Source: Tolypothrix sp. NIES-4075
Lineage (GTDB): Bacteria > Cyanobacteriota > Cyanobacteriia > Cyanobacteriales > Nostocaceae
Length of the DNA: 64,000 nucleotides
NCBI RefSeq assembly: GCF_002218085.1
Contig: NZ_BDUC01000009.1
Location: forward strand, 232,623-296,622
Direction of reading: 5' to 3'
Shown: positions 1 to 9,292 of the stretch, one piece after another
Layout: each line of letters begins with the position of its first letter
Numbering within the stretch: position 1 is the first letter of the stretch
Translations under genes and position numbers: made by a program
The notes under the pieces: generated by a model
What the model was told of the DNA's origin: nothing
The model's database searches: none
What the model saw: only the letters and a program-made list of their open reading frames with translations

Positions 1-2
1 TT

Positions 3-401
3 GCACGCCAACAGGCAAGTGATGCCGATGTGGTTTTGGGATTATTCCCCACAGATAAACCGCAGAAAGCTGGTATGGTTGACTTCGATGATACAGGTAG
101 AGTCCGTTTAATTATCGAAAAACCTCCGCAGTCAAATTTGCAGTATATGTGGGGTATTGCTGTTTGGAAATCGACTTTTACAGAGTTTTTGCATCAATAT
201 TTGATTGCTCTCAAGGCTAATAGCAACTTATCAGAGTTACCAGAAATACCTATTGGCAATGTAATTCAGGCTGCTATAGAAAAAGGTTTTCACGTAGAAG
301 CCGAAGCATTTCCCGATGGTACTTATTTGGATATTGGCACACCTGATGATTTAGTGCGAGCAGTGCGCCAATTTACGGCTTATAACAATAATTTATCGTA
401 G
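3..401 (+). CDS. Sugar-phosphate nucleotidyltransferase, 3' end only
   Basis: The reading frame is already open at base 3, so the gene enters from the left edge; 132 residues are visible. They fit the second half of an NTP-transferase (glucose-1-phosphate thymidylyl/uridylyltransferase-like), which joins a nucleoside triphosphate to a sugar-1-phosphate in the cytoplasm. Visible marks are LGLFPTDKP, the EKP motif in IIEKPP, the sugar-pocket-like YMWGIAVW, and the closing TYLDIGTPDDL. The first start-like codon (GTG at 30) is internal. A strong terminator follows at 460-490. The exact sugar and base cannot be told from this fragment. Confidence 0.8.
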   Translation, partial: ARQQASDADVVLGLFPTDKPQKAGMVDFDDTGRVRLIIEKPPQSNLQYMWGIAVWKSTFTEFLHQYLIALKANSNLSELPEIPIGNVIQAAIEKGFHVEAEAFPDGTYLDIGTPDDLVRAVRQFTAYNNNLS

Positions 402-459
402 AGGCGTTCCGCCCGGAACATCTTAAGGCTACACGCGCTAGTGGTCTGTCCCATACCCG

Positions 460-488
460 AAATCCCCATCCTTGGGAGGTGGGGATTT

Positions 489-490
<2 letters not shown>
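460..490. terminator. Bidirectional hairpin terminator
   Basis: AAATCCCCATCC pairs with GGTGGGGATTT around a short loop, followed by a T run on the + strand. It sits between two convergent genes, the nucleotidyltransferase fragment and the Uma2 gene, and the Uma2 stop lies inside its 3' edge, so it probably serves both. Confidence 0.75.
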
Positions 491-1103
<613 letters not shown>

Positions 1104-1401
1104 TTTGACCTCTTACACAATAGGGATTTAAGTGAAAGATGCCTACCCTATTAACTAATAAATTCTACACGCATGTCTTGGCGATATCTCCCGCACTGGC
1201 GTTCTCTCCTTACGCCATCTGATGTGACTCTTTCACTTTGGCATTAGGCTTGAGTGCATGAAAATATCCCTGTTTCCCCAATTGGGCGATCGCCCACCCA
1301 TCTTTAATCAAAGCATTTTTAACCGGATTGCGATCATTGTCTCTAACAGGCAGAGTAGCTCGGTTTCCCCAGTAGTAAGCGCTCTTCTCGTTTACTGCGA
1401 A

Positions 1402-4374
1402 TTACTCCACGGGACGGACGATCGCAGGTGTATTTGGAGTCTTCGACTGGAAAACGGCATCTATTGCCTTTTGTAAAGTTTCTGCCATGACGATGCGGTT
1501 TTGGTAAACTACAATTACCCTGACTAAAGTTGGCAGGCTATTTTGTTCGGCTTCTAAATACAGAGGTTCAACATACAGAAGAGATTGTTCAATTGGAATT
1601 ACTAACAAATTACCCTGAATCACTCGCGAACCGGCGCGATTCCACAAAGAAATCTGCTGAGAAATCACCGGATCTTGGTTAATCAAAGCTTCTATTTGTT
1701 CCTGTCCGTAAATAAGTTGCTGTTTGGGAAACTCATAAAGCAGCAGTTTACCGTATTCTTGTTGATCGGAACGTGCAGCTAACCAAGCGATTAAGTTAGG
1801 GCGTTGAGTTGGTGTAAAAGGAAGCAGCAAAATAAACTCTTCTGTGGCAGCGGTTGGCAGCTTCATTATTAGATAATAAGGCTCCACCGGACGCGGTTCG
1901 CTTCCATAAATCTCGGTGGGTATCTGCCACAAATCTTCGCGGTTGTAAAATACCTGTGCATCGATCATGTGATAAGCTAACAACCGTTCAGATTGAATGC
2001 TGAACAAATCCACCGGATAGCGGATATGACTTTTGAGAGCATCTGGCATCACATCCAGAGGTTTTAACAGGTTGGGAAAAATAGCCGCTAAAGTTTTGAT
2101 AATTGGGTCTTGTGGATCGGCAATGTAGAAATTAACATTGCCATTGTAGGCATCAATGACGACTTTTACAGAGTTGCGGATGTAGTTAAATTTATTTTTT
2201 CCTGGGTCAGAATAAGGATAGCGATCGCTTGTAGTGTAAGCATCCAAAATCCAGTAAAGATAAGTTTTTTCGCTTTTGCTATTAGTTCCACCCGCATCGG
2301 CAGCAACTAAATAAGGATCGCTATCGTAACGTAAAAAAGGAGCGATCGCCCGAACTCTTTCTAAAATATTGCGCCGAAATAACAACTTCGTTCCAGAGTG
2401 AAAATTTCGCGCCAGCAGCATTTGCCAATCTTTGAGATACTCAGCAAACAATAACCGTCGCCACCTAGCACCAATCGCTATTCCACCGCGTCCATCATAC
2501 ACGTTATACACATTCTCGCTGCCGCTGGGATAGTCCAACTCTCGGTTGGTTGTCCCTGTCATTACATAAGTGTTAGTATTTTCACCATAATAAATTCGCG
2601 GTTCCCCAATCGGGATACTTGCCCGAATTGCTTCATTTGATATCTGCAAAGAACCTTTACCCCTATCAACTCCAATATCCTTAACGTAATAATCGGGTAA
2701 GCCGCCAGAAACTACAGTATTCACCGGACTAAGTGTAAAACCGTAACCGTGAGTATAAACTAAATGTTTGTTTACCCAAGTCTGCGCTTGCTGCGGAACC
2801 GCCGTATAATCTAGTTCCCGCGCCGCAATAATCGTCTGTTGCTTCTCAGTCAAAGCCTGAGCATTCAGCTTTCCAGCTCCCCCTTGTCCCCCTTGTCCCC
2901 CTCTCCCCCTCCCCCCCTCCTTCTTCAGGGTATAGCGGTCAATATCAGCACCTGGGAACTTGTAATAAGGTCGGATTTGTTGTAATTGGCGGTTGGTTTG
3001 TAGCAATGGACGTGTATCCCACAAACGAATATTGCGAATCGTCTGGTTATTTTCTTGCAAAATCCCCGCTGTTAGTTCACCTTTAGGATCGAAGGTTTCC
3101 GCTTCAATCTTATTTAAATTAAATGCCTGTCGCGTATGTTCAATCGTGCGCTGAATGTATGGACGTTCGCGGGCGAGTTCATTCGGTTGAACGATGAAGC
3201 GTTGAACTGCCGAAGGTAATATTTTACCAGAAATTGCCGCTATTATTAAATAAATTCCTAAAGCGTAAATTAGTTGACGCGGGTAAGGAACCGATTTTAA
3301 GCTGGTTTTTTTCGCTTTGGACAAAATTATTACTCGCAATAGCAGGTAAATCGCGATCGCCACTGCTAAAAAACTCAACCAGGTGTAAATTGGTAACTGT
3401 ATTTCGACAGCGGTGTAACTAGCGCCGTAGTTTACACTATCAGTAGAATATAAAAGGTGGTAGCGCTGCAAGTAATAATGAAAAGCGATCGCTAACATCA
3501 CTAAGCTAGTTAAAGCGTTTAAATGCAGTCGCTGCGATACAGAAAAGCCTTTAAATCTACCTTCACTCAAACTGTTGCCCGATAGCAAATAAACTAATGC
3601 TACTGATGCTGTGCTATATAAAAGTAGTCCCAATAGCCAAGATGCTAACAAGTCCCAAATAGGTAGAGAGAAGACATAAAAGTTAATATCTTTGTGAAAT
3701 AATGGCTCAGTTTGTTGAAAACTAGTGCTATGCAAACACTGTAAAAATTTATCCCAGCGTGCCGAAAGCAGAAAACCGAAAAGTAAACTGATGAGTAAGG
3801 CGATCGCACTTAAGCAAAACTGGTAATTACTCAAAATCGCAATTGTTAACCCCAGCAGCAATATCAGTGCTGAGTTTTGAGTGCCGAGTTTTGAGTAAAA
3901 AGAACTCAGTAGAGATTTTTCTAAAAAATGCCAAAAGTTCAGGGTTTCCTGACAATAGTAAATCAAAATCAATCCTACCAGCGCACTCAGTCCTAACACC
4001 ACCGGTAGGAGGAAATGCAAACTCAGTCTTGGAGGGAGATGGGGAGAGGGGGGGATGGGGAGAGGGGGGGATGGGGGGAAAGAATTGCCCCCTTGTCCCC
4101 TTTTCTCCCTTGTCTCCCTTGTCTCCCTGTCCCTCTGTCCCCCTGTCTCCCTGTCCCCCTCTCGATTGGCTATAGCCAAGTTAAACAGCAAAAAACCTGC
4201 TGAAGTGAAAAAAGCGATCGCGCATAACCCCAGTTGGGTCAACAAGCGCAACCAAAATACTTGTAAATATCCAACTTCATCAAACCAGAGAATTTCTGCT
4301 GCCAGGTGTGAGGCTAAATCAAATAACAGCCACAAACCCAGCAGCAGTACAAATACTCTAAAAGTACGTTTCAT
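1402..4374 (-). CDS. UPF0182 family integral membrane protein
   Basis: 990 residues. The N-terminal third holds a series of hydrophobic helices (around residues 5-25, 45-70, 120-145, 165-220 and further), followed by a large, probably extracytoplasmic domain with conserved stretches such as YGFTLSPVN, GLPDYYVKDIG, PRIYYGE and LDYPSG. This matches UPF0182, a family of unknown function common in cyanobacteria and actinobacteria. Two low-complexity inserts interrupt it in frame: about residues 71-118 (Arg/Glu/Gly-rich then Pro/Ser-rich) and about 481-500 (Gly/Arg/Gln-rich). They correspond to genomic repeat sequence and are not expected in relatives. The gene is probably translated, because the frame is open throughout. 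Confidence 0.88.
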   Translation of the reverse strand: MKRTFRVFVLLLGLWLLFDLASHLAAEILWFDEVGYLQVFWLRLLTQLGLCAIAFFTSAGFLLFNLAIANREGDRETGGQRDRETRETREKRGQGGNSFPPSPPLPIPPSPHLPPRLSLHFLLPVVLGLSALVGLILIYYCQETLNFWHFLEKSLLSSFYSKLGTQNSALILLLGLTIAILSNYQFCLSAIALLISLLFGFLLSARWDKFLQCLHSTSFQQTEPLFHKDINFYVFSLPIWDLLASWLLGLLLYSTASVALVYLLSGNSLSEGRFKGFSVSQRLHLNALTSLVMLAIAFHYYLQRYHLLYSTDSVNYGASYTAVEIQLPIYTWLSFLAVAIAIYLLLRVIILSKAKKTSLKSVPYPRQLIYALGIYLIIAAISGKILPSAVQRFIVQPNELARERPYIQRTIEHTRQAFNLNKIEAETFDPKGELTAGILQENNQTIRNIRLWDTRPLLQTNRQLQQIRPYYKFPGADIDRYTLKKEGGRGRGGQGGQGGAGKLNAQALTEKQQTIIAARELDYTAVPQQAQTWVNKHLVYTHGYGFTLSPVNTVVSGGLPDYYVKDIGVDRGKGSLQISNEAIRASIPIGEPRIYYGENTNTYVMTGTTNRELDYPSGSENVYNVYDGRGGIAIGARWRRLLFAEYLKDWQMLLARNFHSGTKLLFRRNILERVRAIAPFLRYDSDPYLVAADAGGTNSKSEKTYLYWILDAYTTSDRYPYSDPGKNKFNYIRNSVKVVIDAYNGNVNFYIADPQDPIIKTLAAIFPNLLKPLDVMPDALKSHIRYPVDLFSIQSERLLAYHMIDAQVFYNREDLWQIPTEIYGSEPRPVEPYYLIMKLPTAATEEFILLLPFTPTQRPNLIAWLAARSDQQEYGKLLLYEFPKQQLIYGQEQIEALINQDPVISQQISLWNRAGSRVIQGNLLVIPIEQSLLYVEPLYLEAEQNSLPTLVRVIVVYQNRIVMAETLQKAIDAVFQSKTPNTPAIVRPVE
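2872..2931 (-). repeat. Low-complexity repeat inside UPF0182 gene (insert B)
   Basis: On the + strand this is a run of CTCCCCCTTGTCCCC-type repeats, the same sequence class as the intergenic repeats elsewhere in the window. In the gene frame it encodes a Gly/Arg/Gln-rich stretch of about 20 residues between the segments ending YTLKK and starting KLNAQAL. Confidence 0.7.
4021..4164 (-). repeat. Low-complexity repeat inside UPF0182 gene (insert A)
   Basis: About 144 bases of GGGGAGAGGGG and CCCTTGTCTCCC repeats with opposite strand bias in the two halves. It is in frame with the gene and adds about 48 residues right after the second membrane helix: Arg/Glu/Thr-rich first, then Pro/Ser-rich. 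Confidence 0.75.
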
Positions 4375-4432
4375 CTTGCTGATTTTGGATTCATTTCTAT
4401 CTAAAATTTTCCATCCAAAATCTCAAATCAGT

Positions 4433-5719
4433 TTAACTAAACTGCTCACCTGCATCTAAATTAAACAACATTTGCAGAGTTTGCATACAACGGTGTCTCG
4501 CATCAACATCTTGTTGAGCGCGTAACTGCACCATCGGGTCGTGTAAAATTTTATTAACAATTCCTCGTGTTAGAGCCTCGATGATTTCCTGATGTTTGTC
4601 GCCGAATTCTGAACCCAATCGTGATAAAGCTTTTTCTAATTCTTGTTCGCGAATGGTTTCGATTTTATTCCGCAGACAGCTGATTGTTGTGACAGTTTCT
4701 AAACTGCGCCACCAAATATCAAAGGCTTCCACTTCTTCGTCTAGTAAAACCTCCGCCTCCTGCGCCATCTTGCGACGGCTTTCGTAGTTTTGCGCCACCA
4801 CCGCCTTCAAATCATCCACATTGAACGCTTGTACGTTTTCCACCTCATTCACGTCCGCATGGACGTTACGAGGCACGGAAATATCAAATAACATTAAAGG
4901 CTGGTTCGGTGCTAAAACCATTTCTAATTTAGCGCGGTCAAGTATCGGCTCTGTTGCAGAAGTACTTGTAAACACTAAATCACTCTCGGCAATTACTGTT
5001 ATCATTGCCGACATTGGATGAGTTTGAATATTTTGTTCGGGATACTGCCGTGCCAGTTCTGCGGCACGTTCGATAGAGCGATTTAAAATGCAAATTTTCG
5101 CAGCACCTTTCGATATTAAGTGTTGCACAAGTAACCGCGACATTTTCCCAGCACCGAGAATTGCTACTCGACAAGCCGCTAAATTTTGTACCTTCATTTG
5201 CGCCAGTTCTACAGCTGCCGAACTAATAGAGACTGCACCAGTACCAATACTAGTTTCAGTCCGAACCCGCTTACCAGCCGTTAGCGCTTGTTTAAATAAT
5301 CGATTCAAAATGGTTTTAATACCGTTGTATTGCTGTCCCAGTTTGTGAGTATGCTTCACCTGAGCCAGAATTTGCCCTTCTCCCAGCACCAGACTATCTA
5401 AACCTGCTGACACCCGCATCAGATGCATTACCGCATCTTGATGCAGCAACATAAACAGGTGTTGTCGCAAAGATGCAGCAGGCAACTTGCTGTATTCAGA
5501 AAGAAACTGAGTAACTTCTCGAATACCCTGTTCAGTTTCTGGAGTAACGATGTAAATTTCCAGACGGTTACAAGTGCTGAGGATTGCGACTTCTTGAATA
5601 TGAGGATAACTAGCTAAGTGAGCGATCGCACTTTCAGTTTGTGGTTCTGGAATACTCAGCTTTTCCCGGACTTCTACTGGGGCTGTTTTATGGCTTAACC
5701 CCACCACTGCTATATGCAT
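4433..5719 (-). CDS. hemA: Glutamyl-tRNA reductase
   Basis: 428 residues, normal length. It catalyses the NADPH-dependent reduction of glutamyl-tRNA(Glu) to glutamate-1-semialdehyde, the first committed step of haem and chlorophyll synthesis. Visible marks: the N-terminal VVGLSHKTAPVEVREKLS, the catalytic Cys in LSTCNRLEIY (about residue 50), LVLGEGQILAQVK (about 112-125), the NADP-binding AILGAGKMS (about 190), and the C-terminal helical dimerisation segment. A repeat-rich stretch separates it from glpX upstream on the same strand. Confidence 0.97.
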   Translation of the reverse strand: MHIAVVGLSHKTAPVEVREKLSIPEPQTESAIAHLASYPHIQEVAILSTCNRLEIYIVTPETEQGIREVTQFLSEYSKLPAASLRQHLFMLLHQDAVMHLMRVSAGLDSLVLGEGQILAQVKHTHKLGQQYNGIKTILNRLFKQALTAGKRVRTETSIGTGAVSISSAAVELAQMKVQNLAACRVAILGAGKMSRLLVQHLISKGAAKICILNRSIERAAELARQYPEQNIQTHPMSAMITVIAESDLVFTSTSATEPILDRAKLEMVLAPNQPLMLFDISVPRNVHADVNEVENVQAFNVDDLKAVVAQNYESRRKMAQEAEVLLDEEVEAFDIWWRSLETVTTISCLRNKIETIREQELEKALSRLGSEFGDKHQEIIEALTRGIVNKILHDPMVQLRAQQDVDARHRCMQTLQMLFNLDAGEQFS

Positions 5720-5734
5720 ATGTTAAATCGTAAT

Positions 5735-5992
5735 TGCTAAATGGGGATTGGGGAATTGGGAATTGGGAATTGGGAATAGGTAATTGGGAATTGGGAATTG
5801 GGAATTGGGAATTGGAATTGGTAATAATTCTTTTCCCTTTCCCATTACCCATTGCCCATTGCCCCAACGGGAGAGCCAGTCGCCTCAACGCGGCGGCAGT
5901 CGCTACAACGGGGGGAACCCCCGCAACGCGCTGACTTGGGAACCCGCGCACGGCGCTGGACTCACCATTACCCATTCCCCATTCCCCATTTC
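5735..5992. repeat. Heptamer tandem repeats plus GC-rich repeat island
   Basis: 5738-5822 is a run of about ten TTGGGAA-type heptamers. 5830-5860 is the complementary-biased CCCATTGCCC type. 5865-5965 is a GC-rich island containing CAACGGGGGGAACCCCCGC, shared with islands at 17.26, 51.5 and 56.8 kb. No gene is seen; it fills the whole space between hemA and the glpX stop codon. Confidence 0.8.
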
Positions 5993-7030
5993 CTAGTGCA
6001 GTTGCACAACCTTAGACTCGCCAGACATGTGAATCGTATCCACAAAACGAGCAGTTTTTGACTGGCTGGAAATAACTAGACTTTGAGTTCTTGCCCCGCC
6101 GTGGAAGAAGCGAACACCTTGCATTAAGTTACCACTTGTGATACCGCAAGCAGCGAACAGCACAGTTTCACCGGATGCCAGTTCATGAGCATCGTAGACC
6201 TTATCGAGGTCAGTGATACCCATAGAATTCATCCGCTCAATGTTGGCTTGTTTGCTTTCACCAATCAAACCTGTTTTCACTACTTCTGGATCGTAGATCA
6301 ATTGACCTTGAAAGTGTCCACCCATAGCCCGCATTGCAGCGGCGGATATTACACCTTCAGGAGCCGCGCCAATACCCATTAGACAATGAATGTTAGTGCC
6401 GGCAAAACCACAGGATACGGCTGCACCCACGTCACCATCGGAAATTAGTTGCACTCTCGCGCCGGCTTCGCGGATTTCTTTAATCAAATCGTTGTGGCGT
6501 TCGCGCTTCATGACTACTACCACAAGTTCTTCAATAGAGCGGTCTAGACACTCGGAGAGAATCTTCAGGTTTTCCGTTGCTGACTTGTTGATGTCTACCT
6601 TGCCCTTAGCGGCTGGAGGTGCTGCTAGTTTCTTCATGTAGAAGTCAGGTGCAGCAAATAATCCACCTTTTTGGGAAATTGCCAAAACAGCCATCGAACC
6701 AGGTTGTCCGTAAGCTACCAAGTTAGTACCTTCGCAGGGGTCAACGGCGATATCAATTTCCACTAATTCATCTGGGTTACAGAAGTCTTTGGCATCTTCA
6801 CGAGAGCAGATACCTACTTCTTCTCCGATATACAGCATAGGGGCATCATCGCGTTCGCCTTCGCCGATAACGATGCGACCGCGCATGTAAATCTTGTTCA
6901 TTCTTTCCCGCATGGCTTCTACAGCCACTTGGTCAGCGGTGTTTTTTTCGCCCTTGCCCATCCAACGTGCGGAGGCGATCGCCGCTTGTTCAACAACTTC
7001 AATAATTTCTAAACCAAGTGTATTTTCCAC
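5993..7030 (-). CDS. glpX: Class II fructose-1,6-/sedoheptulose-1,7-bisphosphatase
   Basis: 345 residues, full length. It removes the 1-phosphate of fructose- and sedoheptulose-bisphosphate in the Calvin cycle and is the main such enzyme in cyanobacteria. Family marks: an N-terminal EVVEQAAIASARWMGKGEKN, the metal site IGEGERDDAPMLYIGE, VDPCEGTNLVAYG, and the substrate region DGDVGAAV. The N-terminus MENTLGLEIIEV matches the usual start. It lies upstream of hemA on the same strand. Confidence 0.96.
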   Translation of the reverse strand: MENTLGLEIIEVVEQAAIASARWMGKGEKNTADQVAVEAMRERMNKIYMRGRIVIGEGERDDAPMLYIGEEVGICSREDAKDFCNPDELVEIDIAVDPCEGTNLVAYGQPGSMAVLAISQKGGLFAAPDFYMKKLAAPPAAKGKVDINKSATENLKILSECLDRSIEELVVVVMKRERHNDLIKEIREAGARVQLISDGDVGAAVSCGFAGTNIHCLMGIGAAPEGVISAAAMRAMGGHFQGQLIYDPEVVKTGLIGESKQANIERMNSMGITDLDKVYDAHELASGETVLFAACGITSGNLMQGVRFFHGGARTQSLVISSQSKTARFVDTIHMSGESKVVQLH

Positions 7031-7458
7031 AAATGCCCTCTAAGATTGCTTGACTTTGCGTAGTTTTATCAATGATTTCAGTTTTCAAGTCTACCAAAGG
7101 GCGGATACACCTGGAAAATAGTCTTGACTTGCTTCTGTGTTAAGTTTTGCTGCTAAATGTTTTTATACCTGTCAATATTGGCACTTTTGGGTACTTATCT
7201 TTTGGGTGTTGAATATCAGCAATTGGCGATCGCGCCAATTTCTGTTACTAAGTACTTTTGTGAAATGGAAAACCGCTTTATAAATATCAAAGCTGCACAT
7301 TCACAAATTTACAAGCGAAATAAAATTTAATTATAAATGTTTATATTACGTATGATTTTAAGTATAGTAAAAGCGAAATCTTTCTTGATTTACTGATAAT
7401 CTTATCAGTAATGAATTTTTAAATCATAAATCAATTTTATCAAGAGGTAGAAACACCC
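7031..7458. other. Intergenic region between divergent genes, no gene seen
   Basis: 428 bases, AT-rich, separating glpX (leftward) from the methyltransferase-like gene (rightward), so it should carry both promoters. One HIP1-like site is present. A 57-codon open frame from the ATG at 7157 has no ribosome site and is not called. Confidence 0.5.
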
Positions 7459-8151
7459 GTGGGTTTAAAACTTGAAAAAGTCGTCCCTTGGGGACGTTCG
7501 ATGACGGAATATGTCAGAATGTTTCACCTGAAAGGTTCTGACCTCAACTTAAAAATTATTGATTGTGCTGGAGGTCCTGCCAGCTTCAACGCCGAAATGA
7601 ATAGTCAAGGATATCAAGTAGTTTCTTGCGATCCAATTTATCAGTTCTCCGTCAGCGAGATTGCCAAACGCATTCAACAGACCTATTCGTTGATTATGAA
7701 TGGAATTGAGAACAATCAACACAACTACCTTTGGATAGAAATTGAATCTCCGGCAAAGTTAGGCGAGATTCGCATGGCAGCAATGCATCAGTTTTTAGAA
7801 GATTTTCCCACAGGATTAGAGGAGAAACGCTATTTAACCGATGGTTTGCCTGTGCTACCATTTCAGGCAAATCAGTTTGAATTGGCGTTGTGTTCTCATT
7901 TTTTGTTTACCTATTCTGACCAATTTTCCGCAGAATTTCATATAGAGGCGATCGCCGAAATGTGTCGAGTCGCCAAAGAAGCCAGAATTTTTCCTCTATT
8001 AAACATCTCCGGAGAACCCTCCCCCCTACTACATCCAGTACTGAGCGGATTACAACAGCAGGGATATGTAGTTGAAATCAAGCAAGTACCTTATGAATTT
8101 CAACGTGGTGGAAATCTACTTTTGCGCGTTTGTCAAGCAAAACGCGATTAA
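7459..8151 (+). CDS. SAM-dependent methyltransferase-like protein
   Basis: 230 residues, GTG start with AGAGGT about ten bases upstream. The order of elements is that of a class I methyltransferase: a motif-I-like strand and loop IIDCAGGPASF (residues 31-41, an unusual form of the glycine loop), an acidic strand end VVSCDPIYQ (about 54), and a motif-IV-like FELALCSHFLFTY (about 140). A C-terminal strand pair carries RGGNLLLRV. The family recurs in bacteria without a known substrate. It could have lost catalysis. Confidence 0.65.
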   Translation: MGLKLEKVVPWGRSMTEYVRMFHLKGSDLNLKIIDCAGGPASFNAEMNSQGYQVVSCDPIYQFSVSEIAKRIQQTYSLIMNGIENNQHNYLWIEIESPAKLGEIRMAAMHQFLEDFPTGLEEKRYLTDGLPVLPFQANQFELALCSHFLFTYSDQFSAEFHIEAIAEMCRVAKEARIFPLLNISGEPSPLLHPVLSGLQQQGYVVEIKQVPYEFQRGGNLLLRVCQAKRD

Positions 8152-8237
8152 TAATTAGCGGCTTTTTCTGCAAATATTTTTTCACTCTTCTAATAGTTAA
8201 GCTAGAAAAAAATTACCACAATCTATAACACCAAAAT

Positions 8238-8552
8238 ATGCTCAACTTTCTCAACCCTCTTTTAGGTCGCCACCCAGAACGAATTAAGGCAAACGTGGAA
8301 ATTTACACTTGGCAAACTTGCCCTTATTGCATCCGTGCCAAGATGCTGCTGTGGTGGAAAGGTGTCAACTTCACCGAATACAAAATCGACGGTGACGAAG
8401 CAGCCAGAGCGAAAATGGCTGACCGTGCCAACGGACGCCGTAGCGTACCGCAGATTTTTATCAATAATCAGCACATTGGCGGCTGTGATGACATATATCA
8501 GCTAGATACCCAAGGTCAACTTGACACTCTTCTCACCCAAGTAACTGTCTAG
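8238..8552 (+). CDS. grxC: Glutaredoxin 3
   Basis: 104 residues with a dithiol active site CPYC (residues 28-31), the cis-Pro segment SVPQIFINNQHIGGCDD, and the usual C-terminal helix. It is a cytoplasmic thiol-disulfide oxidoreductase using glutathione. An extra hydrophobic N-terminal stretch of about 15 residues precedes the domain, and the ATG at 8238 is the only good start. A repeat-rich spacer separates it from tadA. Confidence 0.93.
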   Translation: MLNFLNPLLGRHPERIKANVEIYTWQTCPYCIRAKMLLWWKGVNFTEYKIDGDEAARAKMADRANGRRSVPQIFINNQHIGGCDDIYQLDTQGQLDTLLTQVTV

Positions 8553-8690
8553 GGCATGGGGCATTGGGCAATGGGCAATGGGAATAAAACCAAATCTCTT
8601 TCTATGCCCCATACCCCATGATGCCAGTTGCCTCAACGGAGGGCGCCTTTGCACGGCACTGGCTCCCCTATGCCCATTGCCCTTTAAATA
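8553..8690. repeat. Short repeats and GC-rich island
   Basis: GGGCATGGGGCATTGGGCAA-type repeats (8553-8583), the complementary type (8603-8620), then an island with CAACGGAGGG and GCACGGCACTGGCTCC. An open frame from 8618 runs through it into tadA, but that extension is repeat sequence. Confidence 0.7.
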
Positions 8691-8695
8691 AGAAT

Positions 8696-9181
8696 ATGTT
8701 AACTGAATACTCAGAATATCTTATACATAGACAATGGATGACTCATGCCCTAGAATTTGCTCAAGCAGCAGGTAATGCGGGAGAAGTTCCCGTAGGCGCT
8801 GTTATAATTGATTCATTTGGAAACTTGATTGCAGGGGGTGAAAATCGAAAAGAACGCGACAAAGACCCCACAGCTCATGCAGAAATTATCGCCATTAGGT
8901 CAGCTGCAAAAATCTTGCAAAGCTGGCGTCTCAATCAATGCACTCTCTACGTAACTTTAGAACCTTGCCCGATGTGTGCCGGTGCTATTGTGCAAGCACG
9001 TTTAGGACTTCTTGTCTATAGCGTGGACGATCCAAAAACTGGCTCAATCCGTACCGTCGCCAACATACCTGATAGCGCCGCTTCTAATCACCGCTTGCGT
9101 GTAATCGCAGGCATTGAAGAGTCTAAGAGTCGTCAACAGTTGCAAGCCTGGTTTGAAGTACGCCGAAGTAGCAAAATCTAA
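8696..9181 (+). CDS. tadA: tRNA-specific adenosine deaminase
   Basis: 161 residues from the chosen ATG; a longer frame from 8618 would only add repeat-derived residues. It deaminates the wobble adenosine of tRNA(Arg)ACG to inosine. The zinc and catalytic motif HAE (in PTAHAEIIAI) and the second zinc motif PCPMCAGA (LEPCPMCAGAIVQ) are intact, as is VPVGAVI near the N-terminus. A hairpin (CGGACAG/CTGTCCG, 9182-9203) follows the stop. Confidence 0.95.
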   Translation: MLTEYSEYLIHRQWMTHALEFAQAAGNAGEVPVGAVIIDSFGNLIAGGENRKERDKDPTAHAEIIAIRSAAKILQSWRLNQCTLYVTLEPCPMCAGAIVQARLGLLVYSVDDPKTGSIRTVANIPDSAASNHRLRVIAGIEESKSRQQLQAWFEVRRSSKI

Positions 9182-9292
9182 CGGACAGAGGTAAAACTGT
9201 CCGGTAGGTGTGACACAAATCAAAAAAGAGAATCTACGGTGTATCTAACATAGCTTTGATCGCAATTGACCCGACAATCAGCAGCCACCGTG

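Noticed and set aside
7157..7330. 57-codon frame upstream of the methyltransferase-like gene
   Set aside because: Weakly hydrophobic start but no ribosome site, no recognisable pattern, and it contains a HIP1-like site.
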